DNA of 64,000 bases from Fusibacter sp. 3D3 (GCF_001748365.1 NZ_BDHH01000010.1:1-64000); one strand, 5' to 3'; shown: positions 7,861 through 16,715, counted from the first letter of the stretch. The notes: generated by a model from the sequence alone, not told the origin. Numbers and translations are program-made.

Positions 7861-8412
7861 TTGATTCCAATGAATTTAACGATTGCAGGAAATATTAAAA
7901 AACGGAGAGAAGCATTAAAACTGAGCATGGAGGAACTTGCAAGATTAAGTGGTGTGAGCAAAAGCATGTTGGCACAGATAGAAAGAGGTGAAGGTAATCC
8001 AACGATTACAACGCTTTGGAAGATTGCAAATGGTATGAAAGTGCCTTTTGACGCGCTCACAGTGAGACCCAAATGCGATTTTGAGATTATAAAGACATCC
8101 GAGTTAGAACCAATCCTTGAGGATAATGGTCATGTGAGGAATTATTCGATTTTTCCAGATGATGAAAATCGAAAATTTGCGATCTACTATGTAGAAATTG
8201 ACCGAGGTGCATATTGGAATTCAGAAGCACATCTTAGAGGCTCCTCTGAATTTGTCACGGTACATAGAGGGCAGTTAACCATACGCTCATTAGAGGATGA
8301 ATATACAGTGCGTCAAGGGGAGAGTATCCGGTTTAGGTCTGATGTGCCACATTCTTATCATAATTCGGGTGAATCAGAAGTGCTGGTTCACATGGTGCTG
8401 TATCAGTATTGA
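7861..8412 (+). CDS. XRE-family regulator with C-terminal cupin domain
   Basis: A 183-residue transcription factor. Residues about 8-65 form a helix-turn-helix (LSMEELARLSGVSKSMLAQI, then ERGEGNPTITTLWKIA). Residues about 105-180 form a cupin beta-barrel ending in the typical VRQGESIRFRSDVPHSYHN. Such HTH-cupin proteins sense small metabolites and often control an adjacent transporter, here the divergent azlCD. The start is TTG 7861, because AGGAGG lies 8 bp before it and the in-frame ATG 7870 would be about 17 bp away. Confidence 0.9.
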   Translation: MIPMNLTIAGNIKKRREALKLSMEELARLSGVSKSMLAQIERGEGNPTITTLWKIANGMKVPFDALTVRPKCDFEIIKTSELEPILEDNGHVRNYSIFPDDENRKFAIYYVEIDRGAYWNSEAHLRGSSEFVTVHRGQLTIRSLEDEYTVRQGESIRFRSDVPHSYHNSGESEVLVHMVLYQY

Positions 8413-8520
8413 AATAGATGAAGGCACTTTGCATCAATCTGTTTAAGGCATTTAAAATAGTGGTAGAAATAGGTTATTAAGAATTGGGATACTATTTTTG
8501 AGTCTATTTAGAGGTCTAAC

Positions 8521-10839
8521 ATGGAAGAAAAAAAATCAATACGCCAAATTATCTATCACGAGTATGTAAAATTCGCACTGCTTCCTATTGTAATTGTGGC
8601 ATTTATTCTCATGCTTATGTACTTTGTTATCATTTACTATGTTGAAGGCCTCCTTAAGGAGACGCTTTTAGAAGAAGCCAAATTCAACATAACAGAAGTT
8701 ACCTCAAGGGAAGTTAAAAATATCAACTTGATGATTGAGCAGATTATGGCATATGCCGAGATTATACAAAATGAGAATGAAAGATTGTTTACAACGCCAG
8801 AGGCTTTTGGACTGACAAATGGCATGCCCCTATTCGATGTAGCGGAAAATGGTGTCACTTATAAAACGATAGACAATGGCGGTGCGTCTGTTTGGTACTC
8901 TAATTTAACCCCTATGAATGATGTAACACTTAATAAGGCGATTAAAACAGAGGCGATGGATCCGATTTTCAAAAATATATTGGAGGCAGATGATAAGATT
9001 GTAGGGATTTACTTCAATTCATATGATTCGATGAATCGATACTACCCCTTTTTAGAGGCTGTTTACAATGTGTTTGAGCCCAATATGGATATTCCTAACT
9101 TCAATTTCTATTATTTAGCAGATGAGCATCATAACAAATCACGTAAACCTGTTTGGACGGATGTCTATCTTGATCCTGCTGGGCAAGGGTGGATGGCATC
9201 CTGTATCGTACCTATTTATAATCATGAGCATTTTTTAGAAGGTGTTACAGGAATTGATATCACCATTGAGAGTATAGTAAACAATATTTTAGACTTGAAA
9301 TTACCATGGGGCGCTTCGGCCTTTTTAGTAGCGCCAAATGGGGTTATTTTAGCGATGCCAGAAACAGTAGAGGATATCTTTGAAATTAAAGAACTCAGAA
9401 ATCAAGTCTATAGTGAAACCATTAAACAGGATACTCTAAAACCAGAAATTTTCAACTTATTCAAAAATAAAGACCCTCAGATTGCATTTCAAATTGAGAC
9501 TTTTTTTAATTCAGGAAGTGAAATTGGTGATTTTGAAGTGAGTGGCAAGTCCTATTTCTTAACCAAATCTATTATCTCAGAAACGGGATGGTCACTTCTT
9601 GTTTTAGTGGATAAGAGTATTATTCAAGAGCCTGTAGTGGCAATTGATAAAGTTGGCAAGCAATTAGGTGTGACGGCCTTTATAATTATGTTTTTATTTT
9701 ACATGGTATTTTTATCTTATCTGCTTTTTAAGACAAAGAGGGTGGCGAATAACATTTCAGGTCCAATTATTCACGTAGCAGATAAGACAAGCGAGATGAT
9801 CTATAATTTGCAAAGTGTCAACTTTGAGAGTGAAGACACAGAGATCAAGGAAATTTATTTGCTCAATGAAAATTTCAATACCATGGCAAAGGCATTATCG
9901 GATGCCTATAATGAGCTTGAAAATAAAGTAAAACAGCGCACGATGGAGCTCACTAAAATGTATGATAACCTTCAAGAGGTCAATGAAGAGCTGAAAAGTG
10001 CAAATCTTCAGTTGATCCATCAAGAAAAAATGGCTTCTATAGGACAACTCGCTGCTGGTGTTGCGCATGAAATCAATAATCCAATGGGATTTATCATAAG
10101 TAACATTGCCCTATTGCAAGAGTATATTGCCAAACTCATTAAATACATGAAATCAATGGAAATAGCCTTTGATCGGTTCGAGAATACGGCAATCACTCAA
10201 GAAATCATATCGGTGATAAAAGCAGATATGAGTGCACTTAAAAAAAAGCTAGAGATCGAGTATATTCAAAACGATGTTGACGATTTGCTCGTGGAGACGC
10301 TTGAAGGCACAAACCGCGTTAAAACCATTGTCCATGAGTTGAGAGTTTTTTCCAGAAGTGAAGCAGAAAAAACGTTGGCAGATATGAATATTGCTCTTGA
10401 TAATGTGATCAATATGATCTGGAGTGAACTGAAGTACAAAGTAGAAATTATCAAGGACTATGGTGAAATTTCGCTTACTTATTGTCATGTGGATCAACTC
10501 AAGCAAGTTTTCATCAATATACTGCTGAATGCAGCACATGCGATTCAAGAAAATGGCACAATTACTTTAAAAACTTATGAGCAAGAGCAAAAAATTATAA
10601 TCGTGATATCGGATACCGGAAAAGGCATCCCAGACCTTATCATCTCAAAAATATTTGATCCTTTTTTCACAACAAAAGAAACGGGTGAAGGCACTGGACT
10701 TGGATTGAGTATTTCTTATGAAATTATAAAATCGCATGAAGGTTCTATATCTGTAGTCAGCAAAGAAGGTGAAGGTACCACTTTTACATTGTCTTTTCCT
10801 ATTGTAACGGTTGAAAATCAAAAGAATCCGAAATCGTAA
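8521..10839 (+). CDS. Membrane sensor histidine kinase with Cache domain (orphan)
   Basis: A 772-residue sensor kinase. Parts in order: membrane helix (about 17-40), extracytoplasmic double-Cache domain (about 45-365, with WTDVYLDPAGQGWM and GVTGIDITIES), second membrane helix (about 380-400), a HAMP-like/linker region, a coiled coil (about 470-505), a dimerisation/phosphorylation helix with the His in GVAHEINNPMGF (about 517), and an ATPase domain with N-box NILLNAAHAI (about 665), DTGKGIP (about 698) and GTGLGLSIS (about 724). This is the HPK4-like group. No response regulator lies next to it. The terminator follows immediately, so its partner is elsewhere. The ligand is unknown. Confidence 0.93.
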   Translation: MEEKKSIRQIIYHEYVKFALLPIVIVAFILMLMYFVIIYYVEGLLKETLLEEAKFNITEVTSREVKNINLMIEQIMAYAEIIQNENERLFTTPEAFGLTNGMPLFDVAENGVTYKTIDNGGASVWYSNLTPMNDVTLNKAIKTEAMDPIFKNILEADDKIVGIYFNSYDSMNRYYPFLEAVYNVFEPNMDIPNFNFYYLADEHHNKSRKPVWTDVYLDPAGQGWMASCIVPIYNHEHFLEGVTGIDITIESIVNNILDLKLPWGASAFLVAPNGVILAMPETVEDIFEIKELRNQVYSETIKQDTLKPEIFNLFKNKDPQIAFQIETFFNSGSEIGDFEVSGKSYFLTKSIISETGWSLLVLVDKSIIQEPVVAIDKVGKQLGVTAFIIMFLFYMVFLSYLLFKTKRVANNISGPIIHVADKTSEMIYNLQSVNFESEDTEIKEIYLLNENFNTMAKALSDAYNELENKVKQRTMELTKMYDNLQEVNEELKSANLQLIHQEKMASIGQLAAGVAHEINNPMGFIISNIALLQEYIAKLIKYMKSMEIAFDRFENTAITQEIISVIKADMSALKKKLEIEYIQNDVDDLLVETLEGTNRVKTIVHELRVFSRSEAEKTLADMNIALDNVINMIWSELKYKVEIIKDYGEISLTYCHVDQLKQVFINILLNAAHAIQENGTITLKTYEQEQKIIIVISDTGKGIPDLIISKIFDPFFTTKETGEGTGLGLSISYEIIKSHEGSISVVSKEGEGTTFTLSFPIVTVENQKNPKS

Positions 10840-10873
10840 AAACCGCGAATTTAAATCTTCGCGGTTTTTTTTT
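10838..10873 (+). terminator. Intrinsic terminator of the sensor kinase gene
   Basis: AAACCGCGAA pairs with TTCGCGGTTT across an 8-nt loop and is followed by a run of T. It overlaps the stop codon region. Confidence 0.9.
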
Positions 10874-10967
10874 TAGACATATGAGTGTCATTGTCTATTG
10901 AATAATAGTTGTTAAAAAAAGTACAATGTATACTATAGGTATATACTAAAGACGGAGGTAGATCTGA

Positions 10968-11639
10968 ATGGAAAAGTATAAAGTACTTGAAATCAAAGAG
11001 AGCGTTTTTGAAGACAATAATCATCAGGCCAATTTACTTAGAACACATCTAAAGAAAGATAAGACCTTTCTGCTCAATTTGATGTCTTCACCGGGATCAG
11101 GTAAAACAACTACTGTTCTCAGAACAATTGAAGCGCTTCATGCAGAAATGAAAATTGGCGTTTTAGAAGCGGATATAGATTCAGATGTAGATGCAAACAC
11201 AGTATTCAAAACAGGGACTAAAGTCATTCAGCTACACACAGGTGGCATGTGTCATTTAGATGCGGATATGACAAAGCAAGGCCTTGAAGGCCTAGGCACA
11301 GATGATGTGGATTTTGTTATTCTCGAAAATGTGGGCAATCTGGTTTGTCCAGCAGAATTTGACACAGGAGCTTCTAAAAATGCCATGATCTTAAGCGTTC
11401 CAGAAGGTGATGATAAGCCTTTAAAATACCCTTTGATGTTCACCATTGCAGATGTGCTTTTGGTCAATAAAATGGATACGATAGGCATTTTCGATTTTGA
11501 TCTTGAAGCGGTTAAAGCACGTGCTCAGAAGCTCAATCCCAATATCAAAGTGATTCCGATTGTGGCGAAAACTGGTGAAGGTATGGCAGAGTGGACAGAG
11601 TGGCTCAGAAATGAAGTAAACTCTTGGAATGAAAAATAG
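10968..11639 (+). CDS. hypB: Hydrogenase/urease nickel incorporation GTPase HypB
   Basis: A 223-residue SIMIBI-class GTPase that delivers nickel to [NiFe] hydrogenase precursors together with HypA. Visible motifs: P-loop SSPGSGKTTT (about 40-49), switch region EADIDSDVDA, the metal-site segment GGMCHLDA with ENVGNLVCP (Cys and His that bind metal at the dimer interface), and NKMD for guanine specificity. No N-terminal His-rich stretch is present. ATG 10968 is preceded by GGAGG at about 9 bp. First gene of hypB - oxidoreductase - hypA, with 30-50 bp gaps. No hydrogenase structural gene is in the window. Confidence 0.93.
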   Translation: MEKYKVLEIKESVFEDNNHQANLLRTHLKKDKTFLLNLMSSPGSGKTTTVLRTIEALHAEMKIGVLEADIDSDVDANTVFKTGTKVIQLHTGGMCHLDADMTKQGLEGLGTDDVDFVILENVGNLVCPAEFDTGASKNAMILSVPEGDDKPLKYPLMFTIADVLLVNKMDTIGIFDFDLEAVKARAQKLNPNIKVIPIVAKTGEGMAEWTEWLRNEVNSWNEK

Positions 11640-11669
11640 AATTTCAAATGAAAGCAAGGGGGCATTTGT

Positions 11670-14345
11670 ATGGCGAAGAAAAAGGTACTACAGCTTGCCA
11701 ATAAGATCGCAGCGGGAATAACAGGTGGCGTCATAAAGGTAAGGGAAACGGACCCAGAGTATAAAATTTTAGAGGCTGTGACAACCGATGAAATGGCAGA
11801 AATTGCACTACATCTCGAAATCAGAAAACCAAAGCATATCAAAGAAATCGCAAAACTTTGTGGGAAGCCAGAAAAGGAAGTAGAAGCTGTTTTAGTTAAA
11901 ATGGCTATAGATGGCTCCGTTAAATCCGAAGTAGAAGAGGGTGAAACCTTATATTTTCTCGAACTCTTTGTACCAGGCGTCATGGAGTACATGGTTGCCA
12001 ACAGAGAAAATGTTCAAAAACACCCTGTTATCGGAGAAAGTTTCGAAGCGTACACCCGAAAAATGGGTAAGTTAATGGCGGGAAACCTGCCTGTTGGCCT
12101 TGGTGTCATGAGGGTAATACCAATCGAAAGTGCTATTGAAGGCGATACCAGAAGAGCATCCTATGAAGAAATTTCTTATTTGCTCAATAAGCATGATCTG
12201 TTTTCTGTTGCAGACTGTTCTTGTCGAACTTCCATGCGTATTATAGGCGAAGGCTGTGGTCATACAGTAGAAGAAATGTGCATACAGCTTGGGCCAGCAG
12301 CCGATTATTACATCAGAACAGGTAAAGGGCGCGAAATTACAAGAGAAGAAGCCATTGCCATTTGTCAAAATGCAGAAAAAGAAGGGCTTGTACACCAAAT
12401 TCCAAATCTTTCTGGTCCTGGAAAAGCACTTGCGATCTGTAACTGCTGTGGTTGTTCTTGTTTTGGACTTAGAAATACGACTTTCTATAACAATCCTGAT
12501 TTTTCAAGATCAAACTATGTGGTTAAAGTAGACCAAGATAAATGTGTGGCTTGTGGCGCTTGTGTGGAAAATTGCCAAGCCAATGCGCTTGTTTTAGGAC
12601 AGAATCTATGTACCAATACACCATTACCACCAAAACCCGTAAAAGATATCCCCTATGATACAAAATGGGGTGAAGATAAATGGAACTATGATTATAGAAA
12701 TCGAAAAATCGTAGAGGATACTGGAACGAGCCCTTGTAAAGCAGAATGTCCAGCTCATATTGCAGTTCAAGGTTATATCAAAATGGCTTCTCAAGGCCGT
12801 TATAAAGACGCACTTGAATTGATTAAAAAAGAAAATCCATTCCCAGCGGTTTGTGGTCGTATTTGTCCTAGGAACTGTGAATCTGCATGTACACGATCTG
12901 ATTTAGATGAGCCACTGGCAGTAGATGAAATCAAAAAGTTTATTGCGGATCAAGATTTAAATGAAGCACATCGTTTTATTCCTGAGCAAAGAGCCATGAG
13001 ACCTGAAAAAATAGCTGTAATCGGTGCAGGACCAGCGGGACTATCCTGCGCATATTTCTTAGCATTAGACGGTTACCAAGTCACTGTCTTTGAAAAACAA
13101 ACGAAACTTGGTGGCATGCTCACTTTAGGGATTCCGTCTTTTAGACTTGGCAAAGAAGTTGTCAATGCTGAAATAGAGGTTTTAAGAGAAATGGGTGTCC
13201 AGTTTAAAACAGGTATGGAGATCGGAAAAGACATCACGATTCCGAAGTTAAGAGAAAAAGGGTTTAACGCTTTCTATCTTGCAATCGGGGCACAAAGCGG
13301 TAGATATCTCGGCCTTGAAGGCGAACATGCTAAAGGGGTCATTACAGGCGTTGAGTTTTTAAGAAATGTAAGTTTAGATGAGGCTTCAAAATTATCGGGA
13401 CCAGCCATTGTCATCGGTGGGGGTAATGTTGCCATAGACGTGGCGAGAACGGCCACAAGAATGGGCGCTGCTCAAGTGGATTTATTCTGTTTGGAAAGCA
13501 GATCAGAAATGCCTGCACTTGAAGAAGAAATAGAAGAAGCTTTGTCAGAGGACATCGTGATTAACAATTCATGGGGGCCAAAACGCATCATTCATGAAAA
13601 TGGTGTGGTAAAAGGCGTGGAATTCCAAAGATGTTTAAGTGTTAAAGACAGTGATGGCAAATTCAATCCCAAGTTTGACGAAAGTGAAACCCAAATGGTG
13701 ATGGCAAATCACGTGTTGATTTCGGTTGGACAAGGTATGGATTGGGGGAACTTAATGGCGGATACTCAAATGCAATTAAATCCAAATAAGACGCTTAAAG
13801 TAGAACCTTTGACTTATCAAACCGGTGAAGCCGATATATTTGCAGGTGGGGATGCGGTTACTGGACCTAAATTTGCAATAGATGCCATCGCTTTAGGTAA
13901 ACAAGGGGCAGTTTCGATCCATAGATATGTCCATGGTGACAACATTACAATTGGTAGAGAAAAAGAGTATCGAGCACTAGACAAAGCGAACTTGGATATG
14001 AAGGGTTATGATCTTTTGCCAAGACAAAAAACAATCCATGTTGAAGGTCAAAAATCTAAAGAGACTTTTGTAGACCTCAGAACAACCTTTACTGAGGCAC
14101 AAGTTCAAAAGGAAACAGAGAGATGTTTAGGTTGTGGTGCAGTTGTAGCGGATGAATATCAATGTGTAGGTTGTGGCGTCTGTACTACTAAATGTAAGTT
14201 TGAAGCGATTACACTTGAAAGAAGATATGATAGCCCAGGTGTTGAATTTAGCGAGATGAAGTCCACTGTAATCAAACATGCAGTAAAACGACAAGGCCGA
14301 ATTGCCGTTAAAAATGTCAAAAATATGTTTTCTGGTAAAAATTAA
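11670..14345 (+). CDS. Iron-sulfur/FAD NAD(P)H oxidoreductase, GltD-like, with N-terminal Cys-rich region
   Basis: A multidomain 891-residue cytoplasmic redox protein. An N-terminal region of about 280 residues has unusual Cys clusters (ADCSCRTSM near 182 and CNCCGCSCFG near 257-265). A 4Fe-4S ferredoxin motif CVACGACVENC follows near 292. Next comes a GltD-type module with Fe-S ligands (SPCKAECP near 355, AVCGRICPRNCESAC), an FAD Rossmann motif VIGAGPAGLSCAYF (about 449) and an NAD(P) motif VIGGGNVAIDVA (about 581). The C-terminus carries CLGCG and CVGCGVCTTKC (about 819-842). It probably moves electrons between NAD(P)H and a ferredoxin-type partner. Its place between hypB and hypA suggests a link to nickel-enzyme maturation or hydrogen metabolism, but the substrate is unknown. 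Confidence 0.85.
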   Translation: MAKKKVLQLANKIAAGITGGVIKVRETDPEYKILEAVTTDEMAEIALHLEIRKPKHIKEIAKLCGKPEKEVEAVLVKMAIDGSVKSEVEEGETLYFLELFVPGVMEYMVANRENVQKHPVIGESFEAYTRKMGKLMAGNLPVGLGVMRVIPIESAIEGDTRRASYEEISYLLNKHDLFSVADCSCRTSMRIIGEGCGHTVEEMCIQLGPAADYYIRTGKGREITREEAIAICQNAEKEGLVHQIPNLSGPGKALAICNCCGCSCFGLRNTTFYNNPDFSRSNYVVKVDQDKCVACGACVENCQANALVLGQNLCTNTPLPPKPVKDIPYDTKWGEDKWNYDYRNRKIVEDTGTSPCKAECPAHIAVQGYIKMASQGRYKDALELIKKENPFPAVCGRICPRNCESACTRSDLDEPLAVDEIKKFIADQDLNEAHRFIPEQRAMRPEKIAVIGAGPAGLSCAYFLALDGYQVTVFEKQTKLGGMLTLGIPSFRLGKEVVNAEIEVLREMGVQFKTGMEIGKDITIPKLREKGFNAFYLAIGAQSGRYLGLEGEHAKGVITGVEFLRNVSLDEASKLSGPAIVIGGGNVAIDVARTATRMGAAQVDLFCLESRSEMPALEEEIEEALSEDIVINNSWGPKRIIHENGVVKGVEFQRCLSVKDSDGKFNPKFDESETQMVMANHVLISVGQGMDWGNLMADTQMQLNPNKTLKVEPLTYQTGEADIFAGGDAVTGPKFAIDAIALGKQGAVSIHRYVHGDNITIGREKEYRALDKANLDMKGYDLLPRQKTIHVEGQKSKETFVDLRTTFTEAQVQKETERCLGCGAVVADEYQCVGCGVCTTKCKFEAITLERRYDSPGVEFSEMKSTVIKHAVKRQGRIAVKNVKNMFSGKN

Positions 14346-14396
14346 AATCTCGAGCATTCGAAATGACTCGAAGTTAAATATAAGGAGTGTTATCAC

Positions 14397-14738
14397 TTGC
14401 ATGAGATCGGTGTTGTCATAGAGGTTATTAAAAAGGTTGAACAGTTTGCAAAGCAAAATCAGGTGACTAAAATTGATACTTTAGTTTTACAAATCGGTGA
14501 ATTGTCATCTATGATTCCAAGATATGTGGAAGCGTGTTATCCGGCAGCCATTGAGGGCACAATCTTAGAAGAAACTAAGTTGAGAATTGAAATCATGCCG
14601 GCAAACGCACTTTGTAAAAATTGCAAAAAGGTCTTTAATATCGTCGAGCACAATAAAATTTGCCCAAATTGTAATGGCGAAGACTTCGATTTGCTCAGCG
14701 GAAGGGAATTTATGATTAAAGAGATCATTGCTTGTTAA
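14397..14738 (+). CDS. hypA: Nickel metallochaperone HypA (TTG start)
   Basis: A 113-residue nickel chaperone partner of HypB. HypA proteins must begin Met-His-Glu because the N-terminal amine and His2 bind nickel. Only the TTG at 14397 gives MHEIGVV, and AAGGAG lies 9 bp upstream, so TTG is the start. The zinc site is the CKNC (about 74-77) and CPNC (about 89-92) pair. The gene ends with TAA, and the remnant of a DMT transporter continues in the same frame directly after the stop. Confidence 0.93.
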   Translation: MHEIGVVIEVIKKVEQFAKQNQVTKIDTLVLQIGELSSMIPRYVEACYPAAIEGTILEETKLRIEIMPANALCKNCKKVFNIVEHNKICPNCNGEDFDLLSGREFMIKEIIAC

Positions 14739-15068
14739 AGAATAGGAACCAGTGCCTACTATGCAATAGCGCCCTTTATTGGCGTTCTGATCTCTTGGAT
14801 AGTGCTTCACGAGGGCATCACAGAGCGGTTTGTGTTTGCCCTAGTCCTGATGATAATAGGGACTTATTTTGCAGTCTCTGAAGATCACAGACATGTACAT
14901 GTACACTCGAGAGAGACACATGAACATAGACATCAACACGATGATGACCATCATAGCCATCATCATGAGGAGGCTATATTAGGAGCGCATTCACATATTC
15001 ATACCCATGAGGAGAAGGCGCATAAACATCCTCATTTACCAGATTTACACCATAGACATTCTCATTAA
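14739..15068 (+). pseudogene. DMT (EamA-type) transporter 3' remnant with His-rich tail
   Basis: Directly after the hypA stop, in the same frame, translation reads IGTSAYYAIAPFIGVLIS, then a second hydrophobic helix ending GTYFAVSEDH. These are the last helices of DMT/EamA-family transporters. A tail of about 62 residues then contains 24 histidines mixed with Asp and Glu, probably metal-binding. The rest of the transporter (about eight helices) is missing, so a deletion appears to have joined hypA to the 3' end. A shortened product could still start at GTG 14802 or ATG 14850 (no good ribosome site), giving one helix plus the tail. A nickel-related role is an inference from the neighbours. Confidence 0.7.
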
Positions 15069-15073
15069 AAAAA

Positions 15074-15119
15074 GCACGGACAAATGAAATTTTAAATTTA
15101 TTTGTCCGTGCCCTTTTTT
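15074..15119. terminator. Bidirectional intrinsic terminator
   Basis: GCACGGACAAA pairs with TTTGTCCGTGC across a 16-nt AT-rich loop, with T-rich DNA to the right and A-rich DNA to the left. It separates the hyp cluster from the convergent permease operon. Confidence 0.85.
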
Positions 15120-15669
15120 ATTCAGAAAGTGCCGAAGCTGACTGATAGACTGCTTCTTTGGATTCAGCAGTTAGCATCTTTTCAATGAGCAATGCCCCGA
15201 TTAAAAATACCGTTAAATTCGTGGTGATGTGTAAAACGGTAAACAGTCCCCCAAAGGAGGTGTATTCAAACATGACCATAGGCAGCTTAGCAGTGGACCA
15301 AACCCCGAGAAAAAACATGACGTAAGATAGGCGAGCGCGTTTTTTTAGAAGAATTGCTGCCACAGGGAAGGCTGCATAAAGTGGTCCCGCAGCGAAAGAG
15401 CCTAAAAGGAAAGCTATGACAAGACCTTTTATCCCCGAATTTTCGCCCATGTATTTGATCATGATTTCTTTTGGCACCCAGACATCTAAGAGGCCGATTA
15501 AGAGCAGAATAGGGGGGAGCACCCCGAACATCGTCAAAAAGTTGGAGAGCGTCAGTTGATTTGCATTTGTGCCAAGTGAGGGCAATGTCATATTGATCAC
15601 CGTGAGGATTAGTATTGTTAAAATGGCCCATTTGTATTTTTTTGTAAAAATTATAATATTTGAATTCAT
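15118..15669 (-). CDS. Half-size permease, ArsP-like/DUF318 family (second of pair)
   Basis: A 183-residue integral membrane protein with about five hydrophobic helices. The segment GLVIAFLLGSFAAGPLYAAFP followed by LLKKRARLSYVMFFLG is typical of the permease family PF03773-like (ArsP/UPF0718), here minus one residue to respect segment length. Full-size members are about 300 residues, so this gene and the one upstream look like two halves that act as a heterodimer. The start overlaps the upstream stop by 4 bp. Substrate unknown. The ArsP branch exports organoarsenicals, but no arsenic-binding signature can be claimed. Confidence 0.7.
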   Translation of the reverse strand: MNSNIIIFTKKYKWAILTILILTVINMTLPSLGTNANQLTLSNFLTMFGVLPPILLLIGLLDVWVPKEIMIKYMGENSGIKGLVIAFLLGSFAAGPLYAAFPVAAILLKKRARLSYVMFFLGVWSTAKLPMVMFEYTSFGGLFTVLHITTNLTVFLIGALLIEKMLTAESKEAVYQSASALSE

Positions 15670-16145
15670 AAGAGTGCCCTCCAGATGACAAACACAAAGG
15701 CAGAAGATGCCACAAGTGCTGTGAGATTTCTAATAAGTGCAGTTTTCTTTCCAAAATACTTAATTTCCAGTCCAAGTGACATAAAACCAACCGCCATTAA
15801 GCTAGAGATAAAAGCTGCAATCTGTGGATAACCAGCCCCATGCGCTAATAAATTGGCGCCTAATGGAAATGCTACAAAACTCGGCATAAACGCCACAGAA
15901 CCAATCCCTAATCCTATGAGGACACCTAAAAAACCCGATTTTTCTCCGAGTATTGAACTCACGGTTTCAGGACTTAAAAGGGATAAAACAATGCCGATGC
16001 CAATCATCATTGGGATGATGGAAGGTAAAAGTTTTTTAAAAGAATTAAAACCAATTTTAAAGGCTTTTTTTGTTTTTTGAGGACTTTTAATAAATGAAAT
16101 AATCATTAAGAAAGTCACAACTGAATAGATTATTATACTTGTCAT
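15666..16145 (-). CDS. Half-size permease, ArsP-like family (first of pair)
   Basis: A 159-residue membrane protein. GEKSGFLGVLIGLGIGSVAF, MPSFVAFPLGANLL and LMAVGFMSLGLEIKYFG mirror the motif arrangement of its partner downstream (GENSGIKG, FAAGPLYAAFP, FLGVWSTAKLP), so the two are paralogous halves of one transporter. It lies between the PadR gene (4-bp overlap) and the partner permease (4-bp overlap), so all three are translationally coupled and PadR very likely controls the transporter. Confidence 0.7.
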   Translation of the reverse strand: MTSIIIYSVVTFLMIISFIKSPQKTKKAFKIGFNSFKKLLPSIIPMMIGIGIVLSLLSPETVSSILGEKSGFLGVLIGLGIGSVAFMPSFVAFPLGANLLAHGAGYPQIAAFISSLMAVGFMSLGLEIKYFGKKTALIRNLTALVASSAFVFVIWRALL

Positions 16146-16480
16146 TGACGTCCCCCCACTTCATGGTAAGTCTTTAAAAAATACTCCATATTTTTAATGC
16201 GCATTTGAATATCTTCACAGAATTGATCTAAAGCTTTAAAACCTTCATCGGTAATGGTATAGAAGCGTTTTGCAACACCACTTTCTATGTCTTCTGTATA
16301 AGAGGTTACAAATCCACTGGATTCTAAACTGCTCAGTGCACGGTAGACAGCAGCGCTATCCAGCTTACAAATCGGAAGGTTTTCTTTGAGTTGATGTAAT
16401 ATCTGTAGGCCGTAGTTTGGACCTTTAGAGAGTTCTAGAAGGACAAAAGCGGGCGCGTGTCTACCTGGTTTTCCTTTCAT
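16142..16480 (-). CDS. PadR-family transcriptional regulator
   Basis: A winged-helix repressor of 112 residues. GRHAPAFVLLELSKGPNYGL and the following YRALSSLESSGFV are the PadR DNA-binding core, and the C-terminus is a short dimerisation helix. The longer frame reaches to 16516, but AGGAGG lies 9 bp before ATG 16480, which I take as the start. First gene of the permease operon. A perfect inverted repeat at 16504-16531 overlaps its promoter and is the likely autoregulatory operator. Confidence 0.88.
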   Translation of the reverse strand: MKGKPGRHAPAFVLLELSKGPNYGLQILHQLKENLPICKLDSAAVYRALSSLESSGFVTSYTEDIESGVAKRFYTITDEGFKALDQFCEDIQMRIKNMEYFLKTYHEVGGRQ

Positions 16481-16503
16481 AATATAAAGCCTCCTTTTTA
16501 TAT

Positions 16504-16558
16504 ATGTAGTTGACATATATGCTAACTACATAATACAAATATAAAATGGGTTTGTCAA
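16504..16558 (-). promoter_or_regulatory. Promoter and PadR operator of the permease operon
   Basis: Reverse-strand TTGACA (16553-16558) and TATTAT (16530-16535) are separated by exactly 17 bp. The perfect inverted repeat ATGTAGTT (16504-16511) / AACTACAT (16524-16531) covers the start-site side of the -10 box. Binding there would block transcription initiation. Confidence 0.75.
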
Positions 16559-16607
16559 ATCTTTTTTTATAGATCATAGGATAGAGGGGGGCGTGCAAAA
16601 CTAGATT

Positions 16608-16669
16608 TTGACACTTTAAATGTTTCTGTTTAAATAAATAAGGGTATCAAATAAAACTCGAATTTGATA
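16608..16669 (+). promoter_or_regulatory. Promoter and palindrome upstream of the membrane protein gene
   Basis: TTGACA (16608-16613) and TAAATA (16631-16636) are spaced 17 bp. A perfect inverted repeat TATCAAAT (16645-16652) / ATTTGATA (16662-16669) follows just after the likely start site and could be an operator. No regulator gene can be assigned to it. Confidence 0.5.
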
Positions 16670-16715
16670 AAATAGAAGCAGTTGAGCACTATTTACAGCA
16701 GAAGAGGAGATCGAT

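Noticed and set aside
14802-15068. Independent His-rich gene starting at GTG 14802
   Set aside because: The frame continues upstream to the hypA stop with transporter homology and lacks a ribosome site at the GTG. A remnant is the simpler reading, with a short product left open.
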